A DNA stretch of 64,000 bases, taken from contig NZ_CANMUA010000006.1 in NCBI RefSeq assembly GCF_947500995.1, positions 124,001-188,000 on the forward strand, written 5' to 3'. Each line of letters begins with the position of its first letter. The stretch's first letter is position 1. A program made the position numbers and the translations under genes. The notes below the pieces were generated by a model. That model was not told where the DNA came from and did not search any database. It saw only the letters and a program-made list of their open reading frames with translations. Shown in pieces: positions 44,930-55,307 of the stretch. This DNA is from an uncultured Serinicoccus sp. Lineage in GTDB: Bacteria > Actinomycetota > Actinomycetes > Actinomycetales > Dermatophilaceae.

Positions 44930-45895
44930 TCAGTCCCGCGGCTCCTCGCCGGTGAGGCTGTCGTGGGCGACATAGTAGGTGGGGCGGCCGAGCTGCATGG
45001 TGTAGGTCCGGCCGACGTACTCCCCCAGGATGCCCAGGCACAGCAGCTGCACCCCGCCGACGGCGGTGACGACCATGAAGGTCGAGGTCCACCCGGGGAC
45101 GGTGAGGCCCACGGCATACCCCACCAGCGCGTAGACGAGCAGCACCAGCGCGACGAGCGCGCCGACGAAGCCGAGCCAGGTCGCGAGCCGCAGCGGCGCC
45201 AGGCTGGCGCCGGTGATCGAGTCGACGGCCAGCCGCAGCATGCGCGAGAGCGGGTACTTCGAGGTGCCCGCCGCCCGCTCGTCGCGGCGGTAGGTGAGCA
45301 CGCCGGAGGGGAAGCCCAGCGACGGCACGACGAGCCGCAGCACCCGGTGGTGCTCAGGCAGCGCGGTCACCGCCGCGACCGTCGCCCGCGACATGAGCCG
45401 GTAGTCCCCCGCCTGCGTGGGCCCGTGGTCGGCCCCGAGGCGCCGCATCGTGTCGTAGTAGCCGCTCGCGGTGACCCGCTTGAAGCGGGTGTCGCTGCGG
45501 CGGTCGTCCCGCACGGCGTAGACGACGTCCAGCGACTCCTCCCGGGCCAGCCGCACCATGTCGGCGATGAGCTCGGGCGGGTCCTGCAGGTCGGCGTCGA
45601 TGGTGACGACCAGGTCGCCGCGCGCCCGCTCCAGCCCGGCCGAGATCGCGGCCTGGTGGCCGGCGTTGGCGCGCAGCCGGACCACCCGCAGCTGCGGCCA
45701 GGTATGCCGTGCCCGCTGCAGCAGCACGGGGGTTGCGTCGGCGCTGCCGTCGTCGACGACGAGCACCTCGTAGTCGAGCCCCAGCCCGTCGAGCACCGGA
45801 CGCAGCCGCTGCACGAACAGGGGCAGCACGTCCTGCTCGTCGAAGACCGGCACGACGACGCTCAGCGCGCTCGCGCCATGCTCTGCAGCGGTCAT
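44930..45895 (-). CDS. Family 2 glycosyltransferase, GtrB/ArnC-like, membrane-anchored
   Basis: 321 residues. The GT-A domain has VVVPVFDEQDVLP, VVDDGSADAT, the metal-binding VTIDADLQDPPE and QAGDYRLMSR; two C-terminal spans follow (FVGALVALVLLVYALVGYAVGL and TAVGGVQLLCLGILGEYVGR). Members move a sugar from a nucleotide donor to undecaprenyl phosphate. The shorter ATG at 45895 is used because it follows GAGGCACG and gives the normal N-terminus. Confidence 0.9.
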   Translation of the reverse strand: MTAAEHGASALSVVVPVFDEQDVLPLFVQRLRPVLDGLGLDYEVLVVDDGSADATPVLLQRARHTWPQLRVVRLRANAGHQAAISAGLERARGDLVVTIDADLQDPPELIADMVRLAREESLDVVYAVRDDRRSDTRFKRVTASGYYDTMRRLGADHGPTQAGDYRLMSRATVAAVTALPEHHRVLRLVVPSLGFPSGVLTYRRDERAAGTSKYPLSRMLRLAVDSITGASLAPLRLATWLGFVGALVALVLLVYALVGYAVGLTVPGWTSTFMVVTAVGGVQLLCLGILGEYVGRTYTMQLGRPTYYVAHDSLTGEEPRD

Positions 45896-46008
45896 CGTGC
45901 CTCGGGGGTCGCCGGTCGGTCGTCGGGTGATCCTAGCCCGCCTCGCACCACCCAGGCCGACGTCATACGGTAGGGCCGAGCAGTTCCCGCGTCCCACGAG
46001 GAGAGAGC

Positions 46009-46689
46009 ATGCACCCCACCCACGCACCGTTGCGGATCGCCACCGGCGCCTTCGTCCTGAACTCCGGTCTCGGCAAGCTCAAAGCCGGCGAGGAGGAGGC
46101 CGAGCAGATGCACGGCTGGGCCTCCAGCGTCTACCCCGTGTTCAAGGACATGAAGGCGGGTGACTTCACCAAGGCCCTGGCCTACGCCGAGATCGGGCTC
46201 GGGGCCGCGCTGCTGCTGCCGACCGTGCCCTCGGCCGTCGCCGGCGCCGGGCTGGCCGCCTTCGGTGTCGGCCTCACCGGGCTCTACCTCAAGACCCCGG
46301 GCATGACCCAGGAGGACGGCATCCGGCCCACGCCGGACGGCATCGGCCTGGCCAAGGACACCTGGCTGGTCGGCGCCGGCCTGACGCTGGCCACGCAGTC
46401 CTTCCTCTCCGGCACCAAGCACGCCGCGCAGTCGGTCGCCGACGGCGTCGGCAACGCCGCGGGTGCCGTGGCCGGTGGCGTCACCGGCGCTGCCGGCGCG
46501 GCGGCCGCGGGGGTCACCGGGGCGGCCAGCTCGGTGGGCCACGGCCTCGCCGACGCCGTCGGTGGCGGCGGCAAGGGCAAGGCCGCCAAGAGCACCTGGA
46601 AGGGCCTGTCCAAGGGCGCCCACGACGCCCGCGAGGACCTGTCCGAGGCCCTCGCCGACCTCGCGGACTCGCTGCTCGGCAAGCGCTGA
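46009..46689 (+). CDS. DoxX-like membrane protein with Gly/Ala-rich tail
   Basis: 226 residues, with AGGAGAG just before the ATG. The first half (about 1-105) resembles DoxX: RIATGAFVLNSGLGKL, YAEIGLGAALLLPTVPSAVAGAGLAAFGVGLTGLYL. The second half is a low-complexity Gly/Ala segment (near 145-190) followed by a charged, possibly helical tail (GAHDAREDLSEALADLADSLLG). Function unknown. The stop is 1 bp from that of the facing phosphotransferase gene. Confidence 0.7.
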   Translation: MHPTHAPLRIATGAFVLNSGLGKLKAGEEEAEQMHGWASSVYPVFKDMKAGDFTKALAYAEIGLGAALLLPTVPSAVAGAGLAAFGVGLTGLYLKTPGMTQEDGIRPTPDGIGLAKDTWLVGAGLTLATQSFLSGTKHAAQSVADGVGNAAGAVAGGVTGAAGAAAAGVTGAASSVGHGLADAVGGGGKGKAAKSTWKGLSKGAHDAREDLSEALADLADSLLGKR

Positions 46690-46690
46690 G

Positions 46691-47677
46691 TCAGCCCAGC
46701 CACCTCTCGAGGCCGTCGCGCAGCTGCGCGGCGGCCTCGAGGTATGTCGTGCGCCGTGCGGGGTCGGTGGCAGCCGCCGCCACCCGGTGCAGGTGCGGCT
46801 GGATGAAGAACGTCTCGTGCAGCAGGTGCACCTCGCGCCGCGCGAGCAGCGGCTCGAGATCCACGGGCGATCCGAGCCGTGCCCGCTCGCGGGCGTAGGC
46901 CTCCGCCTGGGCGCGGACGCGGTCCTCGTCCATCGCGGCATACCACGGGTCGGCGTGCACCGGACCGCCGGAGAACGCCAGGTCGCGGGCCGGGTCGCCG
47001 ACGTGGCCCCACTCCCAGTCGATGAGCCGCGGGACGCCGCCGTCGACGACGACGTTGCTCAGGCAGGCGTCCCCGTGGACCAGTCCGGTCTCGACGGCGG
47101 CGAAGGCCGGACGGGCCCGCTCCGTGCGCCGCAGCACCGCCGGCCAGAGCGGGTCCAGCACGGCGGCCGGGCCCGGCTCGTGCTCGCGCCACCAGTCGCG
47201 CGCGGCGTGCGCGCCGGCCACCGGGTCCGGGGCCGTCGGTCGTGGGAGGCCGTCGGTCCTCCCACCCACGTGCAGCCGGGCCAGGGCGCGGGCGAGCGCC
47301 GCGAGGAGCCCGTCGGTCCAGTCGCCGGGCGCCAGCACCTCACCCGGGACCGCCGTGCTCACGAGGTATGCCGTGGGGTCGCCCTCCGTCGGCAGCCGCA
47401 CCGCCACCGGTCGGGCGGCGAGGTCGGCGTCCGACGGCACGCGGGCCAGCAGCTCCAGCTCGGCGTCCAGGCCGAGCGGCAGCTCGTGCACCGGTCGGTG
47501 GGGCACCCGCACGGCCAGACCGGGCTCGACCCGCCACACCACGCACGACTCGCCCCGCCCCAGGAGGCGCACCTGCGGGCGGCCCGGCGGCACGGCATAC
47601 CCGGCGGCGGTGAACCACCCCGGGTGGGCGGCGGCGAGGTCGGCCACCCCCTCGACGTCCAGCTGGGTCGGCAGCAC
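46691..47677 (-). CDS. Aminoglycoside/choline kinase-fold phosphotransferase
   Basis: 328 residues. The APH fold shows in GRGESCVVWRVEPGLAVRVP (nucleotide loop and Lys position, here Arg-rich), the catalytic VHGDACLSNVVV (Brenner motif) and LIDWEWGHVGDPARDLAF (metal Asp). The substrate is unknown; family members phosphorylate antibiotics, choline or sugars. GTG 47677 is the start; the gene diverges from an HD-domain gene 41 bp away. Confidence 0.83.
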   Translation of the reverse strand: MLPTQLDVEGVADLAAAHPGWFTAAGYAVPPGRPQVRLLGRGESCVVWRVEPGLAVRVPHRPVHELPLGLDAELELLARVPSDADLAARPVAVRLPTEGDPTAYLVSTAVPGEVLAPGDWTDGLLAALARALARLHVGGRTDGLPRPTAPDPVAGAHAARDWWREHEPGPAAVLDPLWPAVLRRTERARPAFAAVETGLVHGDACLSNVVVDGGVPRLIDWEWGHVGDPARDLAFSGGPVHADPWYAAMDEDRVRAQAEAYARERARLGSPVDLEPLLARREVHLLHETFFIQPHLHRVAAAATDPARRTTYLEAAAQLRDGLERWLG

Positions 47678-47718
47678 CGGCCGATCCTCGCACCCGCGGC
47701 GCGTGCCAGAGTGGCCGG

Positions 47719-48390
47719 GTGACGCATCCCGCCGAGGCCCTGCTCGACCGCTGGCTCGCCGACGCCGCGCTGCTCGCGCCCGCCGCCGGTCGCGACCTGT
47801 GGCTGGCCGAGGGGTCGCAGCTGCTGCGCGGCTGGTCGGAGCCGCAGCGGCGCTACCACACGACCGAGCACCTCACCGAGGTCCTCGCGGCGATCGACGA
47901 GCTCCAGCAGGCCGGGGCGGTCGGCGCGGACGAGGCGCTCGTGGCGCGGACCGTGGGCTGGTACCACGACCTCGCCTACGACCCCCGCGCCGCGCCCGGC
48001 AGCAACGAGCACCGCAGCGCCACCATGGCGCGCGACCACCTGCACCGGCTCGGGGTCGACGACGTCGTCGTGGAGGCCGTCGAGGCCGGGGTGCTCATGA
48101 CGCTGGACCACGAGGCGGCCGGCGACGGCGGTGCCGCCACGGACGCGGTCCACGACGCCGACCTGTGGATCCTGTCCGCACCGGCGCCGCGGTATGCCGC
48201 CTACCGCACCCAGGTGCGCGAGGAGTACGCCCACGTGCCCGAGAAGGCCTTCCGCGCCGGACGGCTCCGGGTCATGGAGCCCCTCGCCGCCCGCGAGCGG
48301 CTCTACCGGACCGGGCCCGCGCACGAGCGCTGGGACGAGCGCGCCCGCGCCAACCTGCAGGCCGAGCTGGCGCAGCTGCGGCGGGCCTGA
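47719..48390 (+). CDS. HD-domain metal-dependent hydrolase-like protein
   Basis: 223 residues. The metal-binding residues of an HD fold are RRYHTTEHL, GWYHDLAYDP (His-Asp) and HDADLWIL (His-Asp-x-Asp). The family acts on phosphate esters or nucleotides, but the substrate of these YfbR/COG4339-like proteins is not known. GTG 47719 has CAGAGT 6 nt upstream, a weaker form of the TAnnnT box seen elsewhere. Confidence 0.8.
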   Translation: MTHPAEALLDRWLADAALLAPAAGRDLWLAEGSQLLRGWSEPQRRYHTTEHLTEVLAAIDELQQAGAVGADEALVARTVGWYHDLAYDPRAAPGSNEHRSATMARDHLHRLGVDDVVVEAVEAGVLMTLDHEAAGDGGAATDAVHDADLWILSAPAPRYAAYRTQVREEYAHVPEKAFRAGRLRVMEPLAARERLYRTGPAHERWDERARANLQAELAQLRRA

Positions 48391-48700
48391 GGAGAGTGCC
48401 CCAGGCGGCGGTGGCCTCGGGCGACGCGCTGCCGACAGGTATGCCTGACACCATCGGTCCCCCGTGCCACACGTGCACCGCGGTGCGGAGACGTTGCCCG
48501 ATGCCGGGGATATACCCCCGCCCTCGGTGACCTTCCCCGCAGCGGGGTGCGCCAGGGGCCAGTGGGGCCTGTGTGGCGTCCGTCCCTCCGGTCGCGGAGC
48601 CCGGCCCGGAGGGGTCGGCCCAGGAGCGCCCCGCCGTCCGGTCGCGGAGCCCAGCCCAGCCCAGCCCAGCCCAGCCCAGCCCAGCCCAGCCCAGGCCGTC
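48391..48700. other. 310-bp intergenic stretch without a gene
   Basis: No coding frame with a plausible start or codon bias. It holds an octamer copy (48438-48445), a 12-bp palindrome GCACCGCGGTGC (48476-48487), a direct repeat of TCCGGTCGCGGAGCCC (near 48587 and 48637) and the AGCCC microsatellite. Confidence 0.7.
48648..48694 (+). repeat. AGCCC microsatellite, nine copies
   Basis: Nine perfect AGCCC units plus AG, ending 7 bp before the stop of the facing NUDIX gene. It probably changes copy number by slippage; it is outside the reading frame. Confidence 0.95.
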
Positions 48701-49480
48701 CTACCCCCGGGCCCACCACCACTCGGCCAGGGGCCACCAGGCAGCCGTCCCCGCGACGCCCCGGGCCTCCACGAGGGTCAGCCAGCGCGCCTCGAGCACC
48801 TCGACGCCGTCCGGCCGCAGCGGCACCGGGGACGGCAGCGTGGCGGCATACACCTGGACGTAGTTGTCCCCCTCGTCCCAGCTGCGGACGCCGTGCCCGG
48901 GCGGCAGGGTGATCCGCTGGTAGCCCACGGCGACCAGCCGCTCCTCCTCGAGCTCGACCGCGATCTCCTCGGCGACCTCGCGCACGGCCGCCGCCCGCGC
49001 CGACCCGTCGGTGACCTCGCGCTTGCCGCCGGGCGCGCCCCAGCCCTCCCGGGTCGAGTTCCGCACCAGGGCCATGCGCTCCGGCACCCCCTGCGCCCGG
49101 GCGAGCACCACCGACGCCCCGGCGCCGAGGCGCTCCAGCGGCGAGGCGACCACCTCCAGCAGGTGCGGGGTCGGCGCGGCCCCGGCCAGCCCGTCCTCGA
49201 CCCGGGCCAGCGGCCGCTCCCCCTTGCGCTTGCGGAAGCGCAGCCCGCTGTCGCGCAGCCGCCGGGCCAGCTCGGTGCCGCTCACCTCGGCCGCGCCCGC
49301 GGCGACGACCTCGGCATACCGCTCCTCGGGGATGTCGTAGTGGTCCCCCTCGAAGGACCGTTGCGGGATGCCGACCCCGGCCGCGAAGGCGTGCAGCTCG
49401 GCGAGCGAGGTGTCGCTCGCGACGTGCGACCAGAGCCGTCCGTGCGCCGGCCAGCGGGGCGGGTCGACGAGGACGGTCAT
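48701..49480 (-). CDS. DUF4031-NUDIX fusion hydrolase
   Basis: 259 residues. The first 85 residues are a DUF4031 domain (MTVLVDPPRWPAHGRLWSHV, with SFEGDHYDIPEERY), usually a stand-alone protein. A NUDIX domain follows (about 120-250) with the box GGKREVTDGSARAAAVREVAEEI. The joined form suggests both parts act on one small molecule, unknown. The ATG has TAGGGT 7 nt upstream. Confidence 0.85.
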   Translation of the reverse strand: MTVLVDPPRWPAHGRLWSHVASDTSLAELHAFAAGVGIPQRSFEGDHYDIPEERYAEVVAAGAAEVSGTELARRLRDSGLRFRKRKGERPLARVEDGLAGAAPTPHLLEVVASPLERLGAGASVVLARAQGVPERMALVRNSTREGWGAPGGKREVTDGSARAAAVREVAEEIAVELEEERLVAVGYQRITLPPGHGVRSWDEGDNYVQVYAATLPSPVPLRPDGVEVLEARWLTLVEARGVAGTAAWWPLAEWWWARG

Positions 49481-49487
49481 GCTCCGG

Positions 49488-49493
49488 ACCCTA
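49488..49493 (-). promoter_or_regulatory. -10 box of DUF4031-NUDIX gene
   Basis: TAGGGT on the minus strand, 7 nt before the ATG; probable leaderless start. Confidence 0.45.
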
Positions 49494-49584
49494 CCTGTGG
49501 ACAACTTCTGCGCCGGGACCACGAGGCGGGCTAGCGTCGTGAGCACGAGGTGGCCGGCCGGCCGCCGCACGAGGGAGGGACCCC

Positions 49585-49881
49585 ATGAGCAACACCTTCG
49601 CCGTCGACACGGCACGCATCGCCGCCGCCTCCGGTGACATCGAACGCATCGCGGCCAGCATCGAGGGGGAGGTCCGCTCCATGATGGCCAAGCTCAACGC
49701 GCTCCAGGACTGCTGGCGGGGGTCGGCCGCCGGCAGCTTCCACAGCGTCACCCAGGACTGGAGCGCGACCCAGGAGAAGGTCCGCACCTCCCTGCAGCAG
49801 ATCTCGACGACGCTGCGGACGGCGGGCCAGGACTACGAGCTCGTCGAGCAGACCAACCGCACCCGCTTCACCCCCCAGTGA
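49585..49881 (+). CDS. WXG100-family (ESAT-6-like) protein
   Basis: 98 residues, the normal length for the family. The helix-turn-helix hairpin has the W-x-G turn in DCWRGSAAG near residue 43, flanked by two helices. These are substrates or helpers of type VII secretion. No EccC/EccD or second WXG100 gene is in the window, so its secretion apparatus must lie elsewhere. GAGGGAGGGA precedes the ATG; a TAGCGT box lies about 50 nt upstream. Confidence 0.88.
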   Translation: MSNTFAVDTARIAAASGDIERIAASIEGEVRSMMAKLNALQDCWRGSAAGSFHSVTQDWSATQEKVRTSLQQISTTLRTAGQDYELVEQTNRTRFTPQ

Positions 49882-50080
49882 GGCGCGAGCCTCGTCCGGC
49901 GCAGGGGGCGCGGACGAGGCGCAGGATGTCCCGGGTGGAGCGTCATCCCTGCGGGTGACGGGCGACGCCGCAGCGGTCCGCAGGCCGGACCAGGCGCGTC
50001 GCCGCGCCGGTCGCACCCCGTGAGGCGGCCGGCACGGGGCCCCCACCCCCAGCCGTCACCTGGCTCCCCGGGCACACGCC

Positions 50081-50117
50081 GACGGGCGGCCCCTCCTCGA
50101 AGGAGGGACCGCCCGTC
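50081..50117. terminator. Strong hairpin downstream of groEL
   Basis: A 16-bp stem (GACGGGCGG and GACGGGCGG complement arms with one wobble pair) around a TCGA-type loop, between the convergent WXG100 and groEL genes. It lies 53 nt past the groEL stop. Confidence 0.75.
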
Positions 50118-50170
50118 GGTCGTTGGTCGCCCGCGAGGAACGCAGGCGCGTCAGCTCTGACCCCGCAGGA

Positions 50171-51941
<1,771 letters not shown>

Positions 51942-51950
51942 GTCCATGAT

Positions 51951-51975
51951 GAGCACTCGGGGCCCTTGAGTGCAA
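51951..51975 (-). promoter_or_regulatory. CIRCE operator 2
   Basis: GCACTC, nine bases (GGGGCCCTT on the plus strand), GAGTGC: a second HrcA half-site pair just upstream of operator 1, weaker in its outer bases. Confidence 0.75.
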
Positions 51976-52054
51976 ATGGCAGGGCCGGTATGCCGTCCCG
52001 CACCCGGTCCCCGCCGTCCGGCTCCCCCGAGGGCCCGCCTCGGCGGGCGGTGCG

Positions 52055-52891
52055 TCAGTGGCGCAGCTCGAGCGTGCGGACCGCCGCCAGCCGGAGCGTG
52101 TCCTCGGTCAGCCCCAGCCCGCGGCCGGCGTTGGCGAGCGAGTCGACCCCGGCGATCCCGGTGCCCAGCACCTCGGCGAAGCGCTCGGCCATCGCGGCCA
52201 GCTGACCGGCCTGGCTCTCGACGAAGGACCGGTCGACGACCCGGCCGTGGCCGGGCACCCAGGTGTCCGCCAGCCCGGCGGCGGGCTTGTCCAGCAGCGC
52301 GCTCAGCGTGGGCGCCCACTCCAGCGGGTAGGCGTCCTCCATCGCCGGGTCCGCCCCCTCCTCCACCAGGTCGCCCGCGAAGACGACCCCGACGTCCGGG
52401 ACCGCCACGGACAGGTCGTGGTCGGTGTGCCCGCGCCCCGCGAAGAGCAGCTCGACACCGCGGTCCCCCAGGTCGAGGACGGTGTCGTCCTCGACGAGGT
52501 AGAACGGCAGCACGATCTCGGTGTCCTCCACCTCGTCCGCCAGCGCCCCGCGGTCGGTCGAGCGCAGGTGCTCGACGACCTGGCGACGCTGGTGCTCCCC
52601 CGTGCGGCGCAGGTCGTCGGCGGCGCCGGAGTGGGCGTAGATCTGCGAGTCGCGGAACGCGACGTTGCCGAAGCAGTGGTCGTAGTGCGCGTGGGTGTTG
52701 ACGACGACGAGCTCGGTGGCGGTGATCTCCCGCACCGACCCCAGCAGCTCCTGGCCGAGGGAGCGGTAGCTGCGGGTGTCGACGACGAGGGACCGCTCGC
52801 TGCCCACCACGAGCCCGCAGTTGAGCTTGAGCTCCTCGTGCCGGCGGACGTGGACCCCGGGAGCCACCTCTCTCCAGGTCACCTCAGTCAT
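52055..52891 (-). CDS. Metallo-beta-lactamase-fold hydrolase
   Basis: 278 residues. The metal site is NTHAHYDHCFGN (His-x-His-x-Asp-His), with further ligands in GRGHTDHDL, VVFAGDLVEEGAD and VPGHGRVVD. The fold includes lactamases, glyoxalases and phosphodiesterases; the substrate is not readable. ATG 52891 has TAGACT 8 nt upstream. Confidence 0.86.
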   Translation of the reverse strand: MTEVTWREVAPGVHVRRHEELKLNCGLVVGSERSLVVDTRSYRSLGQELLGSVREITATELVVVNTHAHYDHCFGNVAFRDSQIYAHSGAADDLRRTGEHQRRQVVEHLRSTDRGALADEVEDTEIVLPFYLVEDDTVLDLGDRGVELLFAGRGHTDHDLSVAVPDVGVVFAGDLVEEGADPAMEDAYPLEWAPTLSALLDKPAAGLADTWVPGHGRVVDRSFVESQAGQLAAMAERFAEVLGTGIAGVDSLANAGRGLGLTEDTLRLAAVRTLELRH

Positions 52892-52899
52892 GCCGCCCG

Positions 52900-52905
52900 A
52901 GTCTA
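52900..52905 (-). promoter_or_regulatory. -10 box of MBL-fold gene
   Basis: TAGACT on the minus strand, 8 nt before the ATG; probable leaderless start. Confidence 0.45.
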
Positions 52906-53057
52906 GGTGCTGGACGGACCCCGGCCCGCCGCCCCGCCCGGCCGCGGCGGGTCGCCGCCCCTGGTTACCGCAGGGTCACTCTCGACTGGCGGACCCGGAG
53001 AGGGCAGGGCAGGGTGGGGCCCGCCAACCGCACGCCCGCAGCGCCCGGAGGGGTTCA

Positions 53058-53504
53058 ATGACGTTCCCGACCCGCATCCTGTACGCCACCGACGGATCCC
53101 CGAGCGCCGCCCTGGCGCGCGCCCGCACCGTCGACCTGGTCCGGCATACCGACGCGGAGGTGCACGTCGTGCACGTCGCGCTGGTGTCGCCCTGGACCAA
53201 CCCGACGCCGCTCAGCCCCGGCCAGCGAGAACGCCTCCAGCTCGAGGCCGGACCCGTGCTGGACGCGGGCGCGGCCGCCCTGGAGGCGGAGGGGGTGGCC
53301 GTGACCGGCACCTACCTGCGCACCGGTCGGGCGACGGACGAGATCCTGCGCCTGCGCGACGAGATCGACGCCGACCTCATCGTCATCGGCAGCCGGGGGC
53401 AGAACGCCTTCGTGCGCGTCCTGCTCGGCAACGACGCCGAGGGCGTCGTCCGGCACGCGCCCTGCGCCGTCCTCGTCGTCCGCAGCGAGGGGGAGACCCG
53501 ATGA
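53058..53504 (+). CDS. Universal stress protein (UspA domain)
   Basis: 148 residues, one Usp domain. RILYATDGSPSA at the start and the ATP-binding loop GSRGQNAFVRVLLGNDAEGVVRHAPCAVLVV near the end indicate an ATP-binding member. CCCGGAGGGG precedes the ATG. Its stop overlaps the symporter start (ATGA at 53501-53504), so the protein is made with, and may regulate, the symporter. Confidence 0.93.
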   Translation: MTFPTRILYATDGSPSAALARARTVDLVRHTDAEVHVVHVALVSPWTNPTPLSPGQRERLQLEAGPVLDAGAAALEAEGVAVTGTYLRTGRATDEILRLRDEIDADLIVIGSRGQNAFVRVLLGNDAEGVVRHAPCAVLVVRSEGETR

Positions 53505-55180
53505 CCGCCGACGTGCTGCTCCCACTGTCCGGCTCCTCCGGCGGGGGGATGCCCGACTTCACCGTCCGCGCCCTCGACCTGTCGGTCATCATCGGCTACC
53601 TCGTGCTGAGCCGGATCATCCCGCTCGTGGCCGGCGCGCGGATGAAGCGCAAGGCCCACGCCGAGGCCAAGGCCAGCGGCAAGGAGAGCGACGCCTCGGA
53701 GGACTACTTCCTCGGCGGGCGCAACTTCATCTGGCCCTTCGTCGGGCTCTCGCTGGTCGCCACCAACATGTCCGGGGCGACCTTCGTCGGCCTGGCCGGC
53801 GGCGCCTACGAGCAGGGCATCTCGATCTTCGCCTACGAGTGGATGTCGGCCGTCATCCTCGTCGTCTTCATCTTCTTCATCCTGCCGTTCTACCTGCGCT
53901 CCAAGGTCTTCACGCTGCCGGAGTACCTCGAGCAGCGCTACGACCGGCGCTCCCGGATGGCCTTCGCCGGGTTCAACCTCTTCGCCAACATGTTCATCGA
54001 CATGGCCGCGGCGCTGTTCGCCGGGGCCGTGGTCGTCAAGGTGCTCTACCCCGACATCCCGATGATCGTCTCGGTGGCGGTGCTCGCGGTCCTCGCGGCC
54101 ATCTACACCGTCATCGGCGGGCTCGGCGCGGTCATGATCAGCGACTCGATCCAGGCGACCGTCACCCTCATCGGCGGCGTCATCGTCCTCATCGCGACGT
54201 TCGACGCCATCGAGTCCTGGGACTCCATGGCGCAGGCCGCCGGGGACGAGAAGATGAGCCTCATCCTGCCGGCCGACAACCCCGACCTGCCGTGGCCCGG
54301 GCTCATCACCGGCGTCCTCGTCGTGGGGCTCTACTACTGGACGACCAACCAGCTCGTCGTCCAGCGCACCCTCGGCGCGAAGTCGCTCGACCACGGCCGC
54401 TGGGGCTCGCTGCTGGCCGGCTTCATCAAGCTGGCCTTCCTCTTCCTGTTCATCTTCCCCGGGGTCATGGCGATCTCGCTCTACCCCAACCTGGACAACC
54501 CGGACACGGTCTTCCCGACGCTGGTCTTCGACCTGCTCCCCGTCGGGCTGCGCGGCCTCATCCTGGCGGCCGTCATCGCAGCCATCACCTCGACCGTCGA
54601 CTCGATCCTCAACTCGGCCTCGACGATCGTGACGATGGACTTCGTCAAGACGCTGCGGCCGGACACCTCGCAGCGGGCGCTGGTCTTCACCGGTCGGGTG
54701 GCGACCGTGGTCGCGCTGGTCGTGGCGATCCTCTGGGCACCGTTCATCGCCCAGTTCGACACGCTCTACAACTACCTGCAGTCGGTGCTGTCGTTCCTGG
54801 TCCCGCCCGTCGTGGCGGTCTTCCTCGCCGGCATCGCGTGGAAGCGCATCAGCGGCACCGCCGCCTTCCTCACGTTGGTCATCATGCAACCGGTGGGACT
54901 GATCACCTTCATCCTCACCCAGGTGCTGCCCGAGGAGCCCACGATCCAGTTCCTGTATGCCGCGGGCATCAGCACCGCGCTCTCGGTGCTGCTCCTCGTG
55001 GGCATCAGCCTGGTCGGGCCCTCACCGGACGAGTCGAAGACGGCCGAGCTCACCTGGAAGTCGGAGTACTGGACCGAGGAGTCGCAGGCGCTGCAGGGCA
55101 CCGCGGTCTGGGCGAACTACCGGGTCATCTCGGTCGTCCTGCTCGTCCTCACGGCGGCCATCGTCGTCACCTGGGCCTGA
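53501..55180 (+). CDS. Sodium:solute symporter family protein
   Basis: 559 residues with about 13 membrane spans. The family's signature region appears as YFLGGRNFIWPFVGLSLVATNMSGATFVGLAGGAY, and GLILAAVIAAITSTVDSILNSASTIVTMDFV carries the sodium-site serines. The substrate (sugar, acid or other) cannot be assigned. It is coupled to UspA and ends at a hairpin shared with the facing fhs gene. Confidence 0.92.
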   Translation: MTADVLLPLSGSSGGGMPDFTVRALDLSVIIGYLVLSRIIPLVAGARMKRKAHAEAKASGKESDASEDYFLGGRNFIWPFVGLSLVATNMSGATFVGLAGGAYEQGISIFAYEWMSAVILVVFIFFILPFYLRSKVFTLPEYLEQRYDRRSRMAFAGFNLFANMFIDMAAALFAGAVVVKVLYPDIPMIVSVAVLAVLAAIYTVIGGLGAVMISDSIQATVTLIGGVIVLIATFDAIESWDSMAQAAGDEKMSLILPADNPDLPWPGLITGVLVVGLYYWTTNQLVVQRTLGAKSLDHGRWGSLLAGFIKLAFLFLFIFPGVMAISLYPNLDNPDTVFPTLVFDLLPVGLRGLILAAVIAAITSTVDSILNSASTIVTMDFVKTLRPDTSQRALVFTGRVATVVALVVAILWAPFIAQFDTLYNYLQSVLSFLVPPVVAVFLAGIAWKRISGTAAFLTLVIMQPVGLITFILTQVLPEEPTIQFLYAAGISTALSVLLLVGISLVGPSPDESKTAELTWKSEYWTEESQALQGTAVWANYRVISVVLLVLTAAIVVTWA

Positions 55181-55248
55181 CGGGCCTGACCGGCATACCG
55201 GAGCCTCCACGGGCTCCACCGGCTGGGCAGTCTCCACTCCTGAGCAGG

Positions 55249-55290
55249 AGGTGTTCCTCTGCGGTGATGCATCACGGCAGAGGAACACCT
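55249..55290. terminator. Palindromic hairpin between convergent symporter and fhs
   Basis: AGGTGTTCCTCTGC (55249-55262) pairs perfectly with GCAGAGGAACACCT (55277-55290). The apparent loop, GTGATGCATCAC, is itself a palindrome, so the whole element is one long stem with a G-G mismatch. Confidence 0.75.
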
Positions 55291-55307
55291 TCTGCGGATG
55301 ACTCCGC

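Noticed and set aside
48487..48720. Pro/Ser/Gln repeat protein encoded across the AGCCC tract
   Set aside because: The apparent repeats (AQPSP) come from the microsatellite in every frame; there is no start site or codon bias.
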